64,000 nt of DNA from an uncultured Lachnospiraceae bacterium (GTDB lineage: Bacteria > Bacillota > Clostridia > Lachnospirales > Lachnospiraceae): NCBI GenBank assembly GCA_910578345.1, contig CAJTRA010000016.1, positions 1 through 64,000 on the forward strand, written 5' to 3'. The notes below the pieces were generated by a model. It was not told the origin of the DNA, ran no database searches, and saw nothing but the letters and a program-made list of their open reading frames with translations. A program made the position numbers and the translations under genes. Below are positions 35,050-43,813 of the stretch, piece after piece; position 1 is the first letter of the stretch; each line of letters starts with the position of its first letter.

Positions 35050-36015
35050 ATGACAAATTACGATGTGATCGCGCTGGGAGAATTGCTGATCGATATGACG
35101 GACAATGGCGTGTCAGGACAGGGCAACACGCTTTTTGAGGCCAATCCGGGCGGCGCGCCTTGCAATGTGCTGGCCATGCTGACGAAGCTGGGCCATAAGA
35201 CAGGGTTTATCGGCAAAGTGGGCGAGGATCTGTTTGGCCGGAAACTGAAAGCCGTGCTGGAGGAGGTAGGCATCGACACGGCAGGCCTGTGCGTGGACAG
35301 GGACGCCAGGACGACGCTGGCGTTTGTGGAGACGAAGGAGGACGGCGACAGAGATTTCTCCTTCTACCGGAATCCGGGTGCGGATATGCTGCTTCGAAAA
35401 GACGATATCCGGCAGGAACTGCTCGCGCAGGCGAAGCTGTTTCATTTCGGAACATTGTCCATGACCCACGATGCGGTGCGGGAGGCCACGAAGTTCGCCG
35501 TAGCGTATGCGAAGGAACAGGGAGCAATGATCTCCTTTGATCCGAATATCAGAGAACCGCTGTGGGAGTCCATGGATCTGGCCAGACAGCAGGTTGAGTA
35601 CGGCCTTGGCATGTGCGATATCCTGAAGATCTCTGACAACGAGATCACATGGCTGACCGGGGAAGAAGATTACAGTGCGGGCGTCCGGAAGATCAGGGAG
35701 CGTTATGAGATCCCGTTGATTCTTGTTTCCATGGGCAAAGAGGGCAGCAGAGCTTATTATAAGGATACGATGGTGGAGAAAGCGGCTTTCGTGCAGAAGA
35801 ATACCATCGAGACCACGGGCGCGGGCGATACTTTTATGGCCTGTGTACTGCACAGGGTGTTGCAGGTGGGACTGGATGCTTTCACGAAAGAGCAGCTTGA
35901 TGAGATGCTGACCTTTGCCAATGCGGCGGCTTCCTTGATTACCACCAGGAAAGGTGCGCTGCGTGTGATGCCTGAGGAAGGTGAGATCAAAACGCTGATA
36001 GAAGAACGCTGCTAG
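35050..36015 (+). CDS. scrK: Fructokinase, PfkB family
   Basis: The 321-residue ribokinase-family sugar kinase has the N-terminal GG motif (NPGGAPCNVLAML) and the C-terminal catalytic/anion-hole motif TTGAGDTFMACVLH, whose Asp is the base. In this cluster it should convert free fructose to fructose-6-phosphate. AAGGAG lies 10 bases before the ATG at 35050. It is the last gene of the sugar module. Confidence 0.9.
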   Translation: MTNYDVIALGELLIDMTDNGVSGQGNTLFEANPGGAPCNVLAMLTKLGHKTGFIGKVGEDLFGRKLKAVLEEVGIDTAGLCVDRDARTTLAFVETKEDGDRDFSFYRNPGADMLLRKDDIRQELLAQAKLFHFGTLSMTHDAVREATKFAVAYAKEQGAMISFDPNIREPLWESMDLARQQVEYGLGMCDILKISDNEITWLTGEEDYSAGVRKIRERYEIPLILVSMGKEGSRAYYKDTMVEKAAFVQKNTIETTGAGDTFMACVLHRVLQVGLDAFTKEQLDEMLTFANAAASLITTRKGALRVMPEEGEIKTLIEERC

Positions 36016-36101
36016 CGGAAACGGATAACTTTTTATGGTACAGAGGTGATAAGTGTGTCCGACACGCATATATATTAAGGAAAGACAGCGAAGGTGTCTA
36101 T

Positions 36102-37442
36102 ATGCGTATCGTTTACTGTGTCAGCCATAATTATGCCAGAAGTAATCAAATAGAGTGTTCTTACAGATACAGGGTGATTGCCATGTTCGCGGCAATCGCC
36201 TTGTTCTGCTGTTCGGCGCTGACTGTCTGTGCGTCCTGGGAAGCGCCGGGAGACGAGATGACGGAGGCAGGAATCTTCTGTGGGGAGGCAGATCCTGCCG
36301 GGGAGAAGAAGGATGAGCAGCTTAGGCTGTATGCGCAGTCGGCGGTTCTTATGGATGCAGATTCCGGCCGCGTCCTGTATGGAAAGAATGCGGAGGATGT
36401 TCTGCCTATGGCCAGCACAACGAAGATTATGACCTGTATTCTGGCGCTGGAATACGGGAATCTGGAGGAGAAGGTTGAGGTCTCTGCCTATGCCACAAGT
36501 ATGCCGAAAGTAAAGTTGTATGTGAAACAGGGAGAGAAGTACAGATTGAAAGATCTTCTCTATTCTCTTATGCTGGAATCCCACAACGACGCGGCGGTAG
36601 TGATTGCGGAGGCAGTTGGAGGCAGTGTGGAAGAATTTGCTTCTATGATGAATCAGAAAGCGCGGGATATCGGCTGTTATGACACTTACTTTATTACGCC
36701 AAACGGCCTGGATGCAGTGGTCAATGACACCGGCAGGATCCATTCGACGACAGCGAGAGATCTGGCGAAGATCATGGCCTATTGCGTGACGGATTCCCCG
36801 GCCAGAGAGGAGTTCTTAAAGATCACGCGGACAGCAGAGTATGATTTCACGGATGCAGAAGGAAAGAGAAGCTTTCATTGCAACAATCATAACGCTTTTC
36901 TGGGGATGATGCAGGAAGCGCTCTGTGGTAAGACAGGGTTTACCAACAATGCGGGTTACTGCTATGTAGGAGCGGTGGAGAGCGAGGGCAGGATTTTCAC
37001 GGTTGCTCTGCTGGCATGCGGCTGGCCGAATAACAGGAATTACAAGTGGAGTGATATGAAACAATTGGCGGTCTATGGTATGGAACGGTATCATTACCGG
37101 GACATCTATGAGGACAGAGAATTTGATGCGGTTCCTGTGATCAATGGGATCGATCAGGAGTCAGGCAAACCCTACCGGGAATCCTATGTGACAGTCAGGG
37201 TGGACGATGGAGGGGAGAAAAATCTTCCCTTTCTGCTTTCTGAAAAGGACCGGGTCGAGGTTAAGACTCAGGCAGCCAGAACACTGCAGGCGCCGGTGGC
37301 AGAAAATGCCGAGGTCGGCACGGTCTGTTATTATCTGAATGGGGATATGGTCAGGCGCTATCCGATCGTCACGACAGAAGCGGTAAAAGAGCGGACCTAT
37401 CGTTTTATCTGCAGCTATTTACTGCAGGAATACCTCTTTTAA
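36102..37442 (+). CDS. D-alanyl-D-alanine carboxypeptidase (DacF-like, peptidase S11)
   Basis: The 446-residue penicillin-binding protein has the three active-site motifs: ASTTK (SxxK, about residues 106-110), SHN (SxN, about 165-167) and KTGFTNNAG (about 283-291). An N-terminal hydrophobic signal (MFAAIALFCCSALTVCAS) exports it, and a C-terminal domain of about 100 residues follows the catalytic part. It trims the terminal D-Ala of peptidoglycan stem peptides; the DacF subgroup acts in spore cortex formation. AAGGTG precedes the ATG. An internal ATG at residue 28 would give a more usual signal peptide length. Confidence 0.88.
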   Translation: MRIVYCVSHNYARSNQIECSYRYRVIAMFAAIALFCCSALTVCASWEAPGDEMTEAGIFCGEADPAGEKKDEQLRLYAQSAVLMDADSGRVLYGKNAEDVLPMASTTKIMTCILALEYGNLEEKVEVSAYATSMPKVKLYVKQGEKYRLKDLLYSLMLESHNDAAVVIAEAVGGSVEEFASMMNQKARDIGCYDTYFITPNGLDAVVNDTGRIHSTTARDLAKIMAYCVTDSPAREEFLKITRTAEYDFTDAEGKRSFHCNNHNAFLGMMQEALCGKTGFTNNAGYCYVGAVESEGRIFTVALLACGWPNNRNYKWSDMKQLAVYGMERYHYRDIYEDREFDAVPVINGIDQESGKPYRESYVTVRVDDGGEKNLPFLLSEKDRVEVKTQAARTLQAPVAENAEVGTVCYYLNGDMVRRYPIVTTEAVKERTYRFICSYLLQEYLF

Positions 37443-37685
37443 GCAGGGAGCCGGTTCAGACATTTCCGAAAGTGGGATTCTTAACATTTTCTTGGCATTG
37501 GAAATGAAATTTTTTGGAAAATCATCTGGTAGAGAAACGGATTCTGTGTTATACTACTTTCGTGTGTTATGCGACTTTTTCTATTGCCGGCCGCTTGTAT
37601 CATAGAGACGGCTGGACAGAGAGAGTGTGGAGACACGCTGATAATGTTATAATTTTTAGTATTATAATAAATGGAGGGCTGAAAA

Positions 37686-39113
37686 ATGAGTACTACTTCT
37701 CAAGCGAGCCAAAGAATCAATGCTTTGCTCGATGAAAACAGTTTCGTTGAGATCGGCGCACTCGTAACGGCGAGAGCAACAGATTTCAATCTGAAACAGA
37801 CAGAAACTCCTTCAGACGGCGTTGTGACCGGCTATGGAGTGATCGATGGTAACCTTGTGTATGTATACAGCCAGGATGCATCTGTTCTGAATGGGTCCGT
37901 TGGTGAAATGCATGCTAAGAAAATTGCAAACCTCTATGATCTGGCATTAAAGATGGGCGCACCCGTGATCGGGCTGATTGATTCTGCCGGACTCAGACTG
38001 CAGGAAGCTACCGATGCGCTGAATGGTTTTGGAGAGATCTATCTGAAACAGACACTCGCTTCAGGGGTGATTCCGCAGATCACGGCTGTATTTGGCAACT
38101 GTGGAGGCGGACTTGCCTTGATTCCTGCGATGGCAGATTTTGCGTTTATGGAGGAGAAGAAAGCGAAGTTATTCGTAAATGCTCCGAATGCGCTGGCAGG
38201 TAACGAGGTATCCAAATGTGACACGGCTGCTGCGGCATTTCAGAGTGAAGAGACAGGCATGGTAGATATGGTGGCTGATGAGGCGTCAATCATGGCGCAG
38301 ATCAGGCAGTTAGTTTCGATCCTGCCTGCGAACAATGCGGATCTTGCGGTAGACGACTGCACAGATGACTTAAACAGAGCATGTGCAGAGATCGCAAACT
38401 GTGTGGGAGATACGGCGATCGCCCTGTCACAGATCGCGGACGACGGTGTTTTTGTGGAAGTAAAACAGGATTATGCGAAAGATATGGTTGCCGGCTTTAT
38501 CAGATTGAACGGTGCGACCATCGGTGCAGTTGCTAACCGTACAGAAGTCTATAACGCTGACGGCGAAGTGACAGATAAATTTGATGCTGTGCTGACGGCA
38601 AGAGGAGCTGAGAAGGCGGCAGAGTTTATCAATTTCTGTGACGCTTTTGATATCCCGGTTCTTTCTTTGACGAATGTCAAAGGATTTGCGGCAACAAAAT
38701 GTTCTGAGAAGAGGATGGCTAAGGCTGTGGGCAAACTTACATACGCGTTTGCCAATGCGACGGTGCCGAAGGTAAATGTAGTCATCGGCAAAGCATACGG
38801 CAGTGCTTATGTAGCAATGAATTCCAAGGCAATCGGGGCAGATATCACGATCGCATGGCCTGACGCGCAGATCGGTATGATGGATGCCAAACTTGCAGCT
38901 AAGATCATTTGTGATGGACAAGGCTCCGACGCGATTGACGCCTGTGCAAAAGAATATGCAGATTTGCAGAATAATGTGGCAAGCGCGGCGAAGAGAGGCT
39001 ATGTGGATCAGATCGTGGCTCCTGCTGATACAAGAAAATATGTGATCGGCGCCTTTGAAATGTTAGCGACTAAGAGTGAAGGCCGTCCGGAGAAGAAACA
39101 CGGTACGGTTTAG
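37686..39113 (+). CDS. Acyl-CoA-type carboxyltransferase subunit (MmdA/12S-like)
   Basis: The 475-residue protein has the crotonase-fold carboxyltransferase layout of methylmalonyl-CoA decarboxylase alpha and transcarboxylase 12S. The N-half has DSAGLRLQEATDALNGFGEI and FGNCGGGLALIPAMADF; the C-half has NVKGFAATKCSEKRMAKA and GKAYGSAYVAMNSK. It moves a carboxyl group between biotin and an acyl-CoA. It is shorter and more divergent than typical MmdA, so the CoA substrate is uncertain. GGAGGG precedes the start. It leads a five-gene cluster with OadG, biotin carrier, beta subunit and a second carboxyltransferase. Confidence 0.85.
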   Translation: MSTTSQASQRINALLDENSFVEIGALVTARATDFNLKQTETPSDGVVTGYGVIDGNLVYVYSQDASVLNGSVGEMHAKKIANLYDLALKMGAPVIGLIDSAGLRLQEATDALNGFGEIYLKQTLASGVIPQITAVFGNCGGGLALIPAMADFAFMEEKKAKLFVNAPNALAGNEVSKCDTAAAAFQSEETGMVDMVADEASIMAQIRQLVSILPANNADLAVDDCTDDLNRACAEIANCVGDTAIALSQIADDGVFVEVKQDYAKDMVAGFIRLNGATIGAVANRTEVYNADGEVTDKFDAVLTARGAEKAAEFINFCDAFDIPVLSLTNVKGFAATKCSEKRMAKAVGKLTYAFANATVPKVNVVIGKAYGSAYVAMNSKAIGADITIAWPDAQIGMMDAKLAAKIICDGQGSDAIDACAKEYADLQNNVASAAKRGYVDQIVAPADTRKYVIGAFEMLATKSEGRPEKKHGTV

Positions 39114-39130
39114 AAAGGATGATACTTAAT

Positions 39131-39868
39131 ATGAAAAAATTATTGGCAATATTAGGTGTGATTACCTGTATGGTCGGCTTGTGCGCGTGCGGTCAGGAGG
39201 AAACGAATACATCGATGGCAAGCGCTGAAGAGGAATCCTTGATACAGTATGGTGAAACGACGGTTCAGCAGATGGATATGATCGTGAGCCAGGGAGCCAT
39301 AGAGGAGTATGCTTCTGATCCGGTGATTTACAATGGACTCCTTGACTGGCAGAATGCGCTGGATGATATAGGTAAGTTTGAAGGCACAGACGGCGGTTTT
39401 GTAGAAAAAGGAGACGAGGACATTGTCATCAGCATCAATGTCTTAGGTTCCGATCACGATGCTGTGATGGAGATCGTTTTTGCCGCTGATATGTCTGCTT
39501 ATGAAGGCTTTTCAACAAACGTTACGTATACCACAGCCGAGAATATGGGAAGAGCAGCCATGAATACCCTGATCGGTATGGGCACAGTGTTTGTGGTATT
39601 GATTATTATCAGCTTTATCATTTCGGCATTCAGCGTGATTCCGAAGATTGAAGCGAAGATGAAAGCCAAAGATGCGCAGCCTGCACCGGCAGTGAAAGCA
39701 ATGCCGACGATAGCAGCGCCAGCGGTAGAAGAAGAGTTGAGTGATGATACCGAGCTTGTGGCAGTGATTGCGGCGGCAGTTGCAGCGTATGAAGGTTCCG
39801 GTTCCACAGATGGATTCGTGGTAAGATCCATCAGAAAATCTAATAAGAGTAAATGGCAGAATGCCTGA
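39131..39868 (+). CDS. OadG-family gamma subunit fused to an extracellular lipoprotein domain
   Basis: The 245-residue protein begins with a lipoprotein signal (MKKLLAILGVITCMVGLCAC, lipid Cys at residue 20). A soluble domain of about 125 residues follows, then one membrane helix (about 150-170, TVFVVLIIISFIISAFSVIP) and a cytoplasmic tail ending in the OadG-like AVIAAAVAAYEGS and FVVRSIRKSNKSKW. Classical OadG/MmdD gamma subunits are only about 80-100 residues. By family role it would anchor the carboxyltransferase and biotin subunits to the beta subunit. The ATG at 39131 is used; an earlier ATG at 39119 overlaps the ribosome binding site. Confidence 0.8.
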   Translation: MKKLLAILGVITCMVGLCACGQEETNTSMASAEEESLIQYGETTVQQMDMIVSQGAIEEYASDPVIYNGLLDWQNALDDIGKFEGTDGGFVEKGDEDIVISINVLGSDHDAVMEIVFAADMSAYEGFSTNVTYTTAENMGRAAMNTLIGMGTVFVVLIIISFIISAFSVIPKIEAKMKAKDAQPAPAVKAMPTIAAPAVEEELSDDTELVAVIAAAVAAYEGSGSTDGFVVRSIRKSNKSKWQNA

Positions 39869-39889
39869 GAATCATAGGAGGATATGAAG

Positions 39890-40264
39890 ATGAAAAATTA
39901 TACAATTACCGTAAACGGAAACGTATATGACGTAGTAGTAGAAGAGGGCGCGACAAGCGGCGTACCTGCGGCAGCGGTGCCGAAGGCTCCCAAGGCTGCA
40001 CCGAAGGCAGCGCCCGCACCAGCAGCGGCTCCGGCGGCGGGCGCTGCAGGAAGCATCAAGATCGAGGCAGGCGCAGCAGGTAAGGTATTTAAGATTGAAG
40101 CGAATGTAGGACAGGCAGTTAAGAAGGGTGATGCTGTCGTAATCGTAGAGGCGATGAAGATGGAGATTCCTGTAGTGGCACCTGAAGACGGTACTGTAGC
40201 AAGTATTAATGTAGCGGTAGGCGATGCCGTAGAGGCAGGCGGATTATTGGCAACATTGAACTAA
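39890..40264 (+). CDS. Biotin carboxyl carrier protein of the decarboxylase/transcarboxylase
   Basis: The 124-residue protein has a short N-terminal region (MKNYTITVNGNVYDVVVEEG), an Ala/Pro-rich flexible linker, and a biotinyl domain with EAMKMEIPVV, whose Lys carries biotin. It shuttles carboxyl groups between the two carboxyltransferases and the membrane subunit. The second of two nearby ATG codons (39890) is chosen because AGGAGG is 8 bases upstream; the first is only 2 bases away. Confidence 0.92.
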   Translation: MKNYTITVNGNVYDVVVEEGATSGVPAAAVPKAPKAAPKAAPAPAAAPAAGAAGSIKIEAGAAGKVFKIEANVGQAVKKGDAVVIVEAMKMEIPVVAPEDGTVASINVAVGDAVEAGGLLATLN

Positions 40265-40359
40265 AGGTCAGTGGAAATAAAGTCATTCTTCCCATCCGCG
40301 GCTGTTTACAGTCTGCAGAGTGCGGATTGTGACGACTAAGACTACAGGAGGTTAAAATA

Positions 40360-41505
40360 ATGTATATAGTAGAGACGCTTGACAATCTGATTCATCAGAC
40401 CGCGTTCTTTAATTTGACTGTCGGTAACTATATCATGATTGTCGTAGCACTTGTATTTCTATATCTGGCTATAGGCAGGGGATTTGAACCGCTTTTGCTG
40501 GTTCCGATCGCATTCGGTATGCTGCTTGTTAATATCTATCCGGATATTATGGCACCGGTTGGAGAAGGCGGCGCCGGTGGTGGTTTGCTGTACTACTTCT
40601 ATTTGCTGGATGAATGGGCTATCCTGCCGTCCTTAATCTTTATGGGCGTCGGAGCCATGACGGACTTTGGTCCGTTGATTGCCAATCCGAAGAGTTTTCT
40701 GCTCGGTGCAGCGGCACAGTTTGGTATCTTTGCAGCTTATTTTGGTGCAATCTTCTTAGGGTTTAATGATAAAGCGGCAGCGGCGATCTCCATTATCGGC
40801 GGCGCTGACGGCCCGACATCGATCTTCCTCGCAGGTAAGCTTGGACAGACGACTCTGATGGGACCGATTGCTGTAGCGGCGTATTCCTATATGGCGCTCG
40901 TGCCGATCATCCAGCCGCCGATCATGAAGCTCTTTACGACAGAGAAGGAGAGAAAGATTAAGATGGGTCAGCTTCGTCCGGTGAGCAAGCTGGAGAAGAT
41001 CCTGTTTCCGATCGTTGTTACGGTTGTCGTAGCGCTCATCCTTCCCACGACAGCTCCGCTCGTAGGTATGTTGATGCTTGGTAACCTGTTCAGGGAGAGT
41101 GGCGTTGTAAGACAGCTGGCTGATACAGCTTCCAATGCGCTTATGTATATCGTCGTAATTGTACTGGGTACTTCCGTAGGTGCGACTACCAGTGCGGAAG
41201 CATTCCTGAACTGGGATACGATCAAGATCGTTGTTTTGGGTCTGATCGCATTTGCGTTTGGTACTGCGGCCGGTGTATTGTTCGGCAAATTAATGTGTGT
41301 ACTGACCAAGGGTAAGGTAAACCCGTTGATTGGTTCTGCAGGCGTATCTGCAGTGCCTATGGCAGCGAGAGTGTCACAGAAGGTAGGTGCGGAAGCAGAT
41401 CCCACCAATTTCTTGTTGATGCATGCTATGGGTCCTAATGTTGCGGGTGTTATTGGTACGGCTGTTGCAGCCGGAACTTTCATGGCAGTATTCGGAGTAT
41501 TCTAA
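40360..41505 (+). CDS. Na+-transporting carboxybiotin decarboxylase beta subunit
   Basis: The 381-residue polytopic membrane protein has the family signature SIIGGADGPTSIFLAGKL (about residues 143-160) and the conserved MLLVNIYPDI, GNLFRESGVV and HAMGPNVAGVIGTAVAAG segments. This is the OadB/MmdB/GcdB family, which decarboxylates carboxybiotin and uses the energy to export Na+. It can also run in reverse to carboxylate biotin. Confidence 0.93.
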   Translation: MYIVETLDNLIHQTAFFNLTVGNYIMIVVALVFLYLAIGRGFEPLLLVPIAFGMLLVNIYPDIMAPVGEGGAGGGLLYYFYLLDEWAILPSLIFMGVGAMTDFGPLIANPKSFLLGAAAQFGIFAAYFGAIFLGFNDKAAAAISIIGGADGPTSIFLAGKLGQTTLMGPIAVAAYSYMALVPIIQPPIMKLFTTEKERKIKMGQLRPVSKLEKILFPIVVTVVVALILPTTAPLVGMLMLGNLFRESGVVRQLADTASNALMYIVVIVLGTSVGATTSAEAFLNWDTIKIVVLGLIAFAFGTAAGVLFGKLMCVLTKGKVNPLIGSAGVSAVPMAARVSQKVGAEADPTNFLLMHAMGPNVAGVIGTAVAAGTFMAVFGVF

Positions 41506-41538
41506 GAGTTAACAAATTTCGGTTCATATTTTAAAATA

Positions 41539-41565
41539 AAGTCTGCGGAGCGGATTCACAGACTT
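41539..41565 (+). other. Intercistronic hairpin before the second carboxyltransferase
   Basis: AAGTCTG (41539-41545) pairs with CAGACTT (41559-41565). It has no T-run and lies just before the ribosome binding site of the next gene; a processing or stability role is possible. Confidence 0.35.
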
Positions 41566-41588
41566 AAGAGAAAGGAATGGTTATTAAA

Positions 41589-43010
41589 ATGGCAGAACAA
41601 AAACCGGTTAAGATTATGGAAACTGTTCTCCGTGATGCACACCAGTCTCTGATTGCGACAAGAATGCCTACAGAGATGATGCTTCCCATCGTGGAGAAAA
41701 TGGATAAAGTCGGCTACCATGCAGTAGAGTGCTGGGGAGGCGCTACCTTTGATGCGTCCCTTCGTTTCCTGAAGGAAGATCCGTGGGACAGACTGCGGAA
41801 GCTGAGAGATGGTTTTAAGAATACGAAGCTGCAGATGCTCTTCAGAGGACAGAATATTCTGGGTTACAGACCTTATGCAGACGATGTTGTGGACAGCTTT
41901 GTTGAGAAGTCCATCGCCAATGGTATCGATATTATCCGTATTTTCGACTGCCTGAATGATCTTCGCAACCTGCAGGCGGCAGTCAATGCGACCAACAAGA
42001 TCAAGAAACAGGAAGGCAGAGGCCATGCACAGGTAGCGCTTTCCTATACACTGGGTGATGCTTACACAATGGAGTATTGGACCGGTATGGCGAAGAAGAT
42101 CGAGGAGATGGGCGCTGATTCCATCTGTATCAAGGATATGGCGGGTCTTCTTGTACCTTATAAGGCATCTGAGATGATCGCAGCGATGAAGTCTGTAACG
42201 AAGCTGCCGATCCAGCTCCATACGCACTATACATCCGGCGTGGCGAGTATGACTTACTTAAAGGCTGTAGAGGCCGGCGTAGATGTGATCGACTGTGCAA
42301 TCTCTCCGTTTGCTCTGGGTACTTCCCAGCCGGCGACAGAGGTTATGGTAGAGACCTTCAAGGGGACGCCTTATGATACGGGATATGACCAGAATGTTCT
42401 GGCTGAAATCGCAGATTACTTCAGACCTTACAGGGATGAGTGTCTTGCAAGCGGTCTGTTGAACCCGAAGGTTATGGGTGTGGATATCAAGACACTGCTT
42501 TATCAGGTGCCGGGAGGTATGCTGTCCAACATGGTAAGCCAGTTGAAAGAACAGAATGCAGAAGACAAATACTATGACGTGCTCAGAGAGATTCCTGAGG
42601 TTAGAAAAGACTTGGGTGAGCCGCCGCTCGTTACCCCGTCTTCTCAGATCGTTGGTACACAGGCAGTGTTCAACGTATTGATGGGCGAGAGATATAAGAT
42701 GGCTACGAAAGAGACGAAGGCAGTTCTGCGCGGTGAGTATGGCCAGACAATCAAGCCGATGAGTCAGGAAGTCATCGACAAGGTTATTCCTGGTGAGAAA
42801 CGGATTACCTGCCGTCCGGCGGATCTGATCGAAAACGAGATGGATAAGCTGGAGAGCGAGATGAAGGAATGGAAACAGCAGGATGAGGATGTATTGTCCT
42901 ATGCATTGTTCCCGCAGGTTGCTGTTGACTTCTTCAAATACCGCCAGGCTCAGCAGGAGAAAGTAGATATGAACGTAGCGGATACGAAGAATGCTGCGTA
43001 TCCGGTATAA
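41589..43010 (+). CDS. Pyruvate/oxaloacetate-type carboxyltransferase subunit (OadA/PycB/5S-like, no biotin domain)
   Basis: The 473-residue protein has the HMGL-like TIM barrel of oxaloacetate decarboxylase alpha and transcarboxylase 5S. It shows VLRDAHQSLIATRM with the metal-site Asp, ECWGGATFDASLRFL, a metal-binding carbamylated-Lys region CIKDMAGLL, and QLHTHYTSG with metal His residues. A PYC_OADA domain follows (VPGGMLSNM). It exchanges carboxyl groups between oxaloacetate/pyruvate and biotin. The C-terminal biotin domain of full OadA is missing; the separate carrier gene supplies it. The start at 41589 is preferred because AGAAAGGA touches the earlier ATG. Confidence 0.92.
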   Translation: MAEQKPVKIMETVLRDAHQSLIATRMPTEMMLPIVEKMDKVGYHAVECWGGATFDASLRFLKEDPWDRLRKLRDGFKNTKLQMLFRGQNILGYRPYADDVVDSFVEKSIANGIDIIRIFDCLNDLRNLQAAVNATNKIKKQEGRGHAQVALSYTLGDAYTMEYWTGMAKKIEEMGADSICIKDMAGLLVPYKASEMIAAMKSVTKLPIQLHTHYTSGVASMTYLKAVEAGVDVIDCAISPFALGTSQPATEVMVETFKGTPYDTGYDQNVLAEIADYFRPYRDECLASGLLNPKVMGVDIKTLLYQVPGGMLSNMVSQLKEQNAEDKYYDVLREIPEVRKDLGEPPLVTPSSQIVGTQAVFNVLMGERYKMATKETKAVLRGEYGQTIKPMSQEVIDKVIPGEKRITCRPADLIENEMDKLESEMKEWKQQDEDVLSYALFPQVAVDFFKYRQAQQEKVDMNVADTKNAAYPV

Positions 43011-43024
43011 GAATTGTATCAATC

Positions 43025-43055
43025 AGGGACAGATCGTAAGATCTGTCCCTTTTTC
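43025..43055 (+). terminator. Terminator of the decarboxylase cluster
   Basis: AGGGACAGATC pairs perfectly with GATCTGTCCCT around GTAA, then TTTT. It lies 14 bases after the last stop. Confidence 0.92.
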
Positions 43056-43107
43056 GGCAGGAAATGTCTGCGCATATTCGAGTTTGCGCTTTTTATGCTA
43101 AAAGCGG

Positions 43108-43147
43108 TTGACGCTGGATACAGAATCTATTATAATAACATATGTTA
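43108..43147 (+). promoter_or_regulatory. TetR-gene promoter with overlapping palindromic operator
   Basis: TTGACG (43108-43113), 17-bp spacer, perfect TATAAT (43131-43136). The 12-bp palindrome TAACATATGTTA (43136-43147) overlaps the end of the -10 box and the predicted start site, fitting autorepression by the TetR protein encoded downstream. Confidence 0.8.
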
Positions 43148-43229
43148 CCAAAAGAAAGACGTCTGATACCAGGTTGGTTAAGGCTGCGGCCAGAATCATG
43201 GATTCTGGAAACGGGAGAGGGAAGTTCTT

Positions 43230-43775
43230 ATGGCAAGAAAAGAGACGATCACAAAAAAGGAAATTTTAAATACTGCATTTCAGATGGCAAGGCAGGAGGG
43301 GATCGCGCAGGTGAGCGCCAGAACACTGGCAGCGAAAGCAGGCTGTTCTACACAGCCGATCTTCCGGCTTTATAAGAATATGGAGGAGCTGGGCAACGAA
43401 CTATATGACAGGGCGATTGAATTCTTCGGTGAATATTACGAGAATTTCCCGAAGACCCATGAGACGCCTTTCGTAGATCTGGGCCTGGCATATATCCGTT
43501 TTGCACAGGAAGAACAGCAGTTGTTTAAGCTTTTGTTCGTCTCGGAGAACCGCCATGGCAAGAGTCTGTATGATCTGTTGAATGGAGATAAAGCCACCGT
43601 GGTCAAGGAGATCGGCCGTGCGAAAGCGTTTGGCTGTAAGGATCCGAGCGGTATGTTCATGCGGATGTGGATCTTCATCCACGGTTCTGCATGCATGTCT
43701 TTGACGGATGATTATGATCTGCCGGGGGAGGAGACTGTCAAGCTGCTGGAGGAGTTTTACCGGGTTTTCCTGTAG
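43230..43775 (+). CDS. TetR/AcrR-family transcriptional regulator
   Basis: The 181-residue protein has an N-terminal TetR helix-turn-helix (KKEILNTAFQMARQEGIAQV, then RTLAAKAGCSTQPIFRLY, about residues 9-48) and an all-helical ligand domain. The ligand is unknown. GAGAGGGG lies upstream of the start. A palindrome overlaps its promoter, so it probably represses itself. Proximity to the carboxytransferase cluster raises the possibility that it also controls that cluster, but a terminator separates them. Confidence 0.85.
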   Translation: MARKETITKKEILNTAFQMARQEGIAQVSARTLAAKAGCSTQPIFRLYKNMEELGNELYDRAIEFFGEYYENFPKTHETPFVDLGLAYIRFAQEEQQLFKLLFVSENRHGKSLYDLLNGDKATVVKEIGRAKAFGCKDPSGMFMRMWIFIHGSACMSLTDDYDLPGEETVKLLEEFYRVFL

Positions 43776-43813
43776 GCATAGAGCGCAGGCAGAAAGGAAT
43801 ATTTTGGTAGAAG

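Noticed and set aside
35113..36069. A 318-codon minus-strand open frame opposite the fructokinase
   Set aside because: Antisense shadow; the plus-strand gene has the PfkB signatures and a good ribosome binding site.
41589..43010. Truncated OadA (missing biotin domain) as a broken gene
   Set aside because: The biotin carrier is encoded as a separate intact gene in the same cluster, so the two-piece arrangement is complete.
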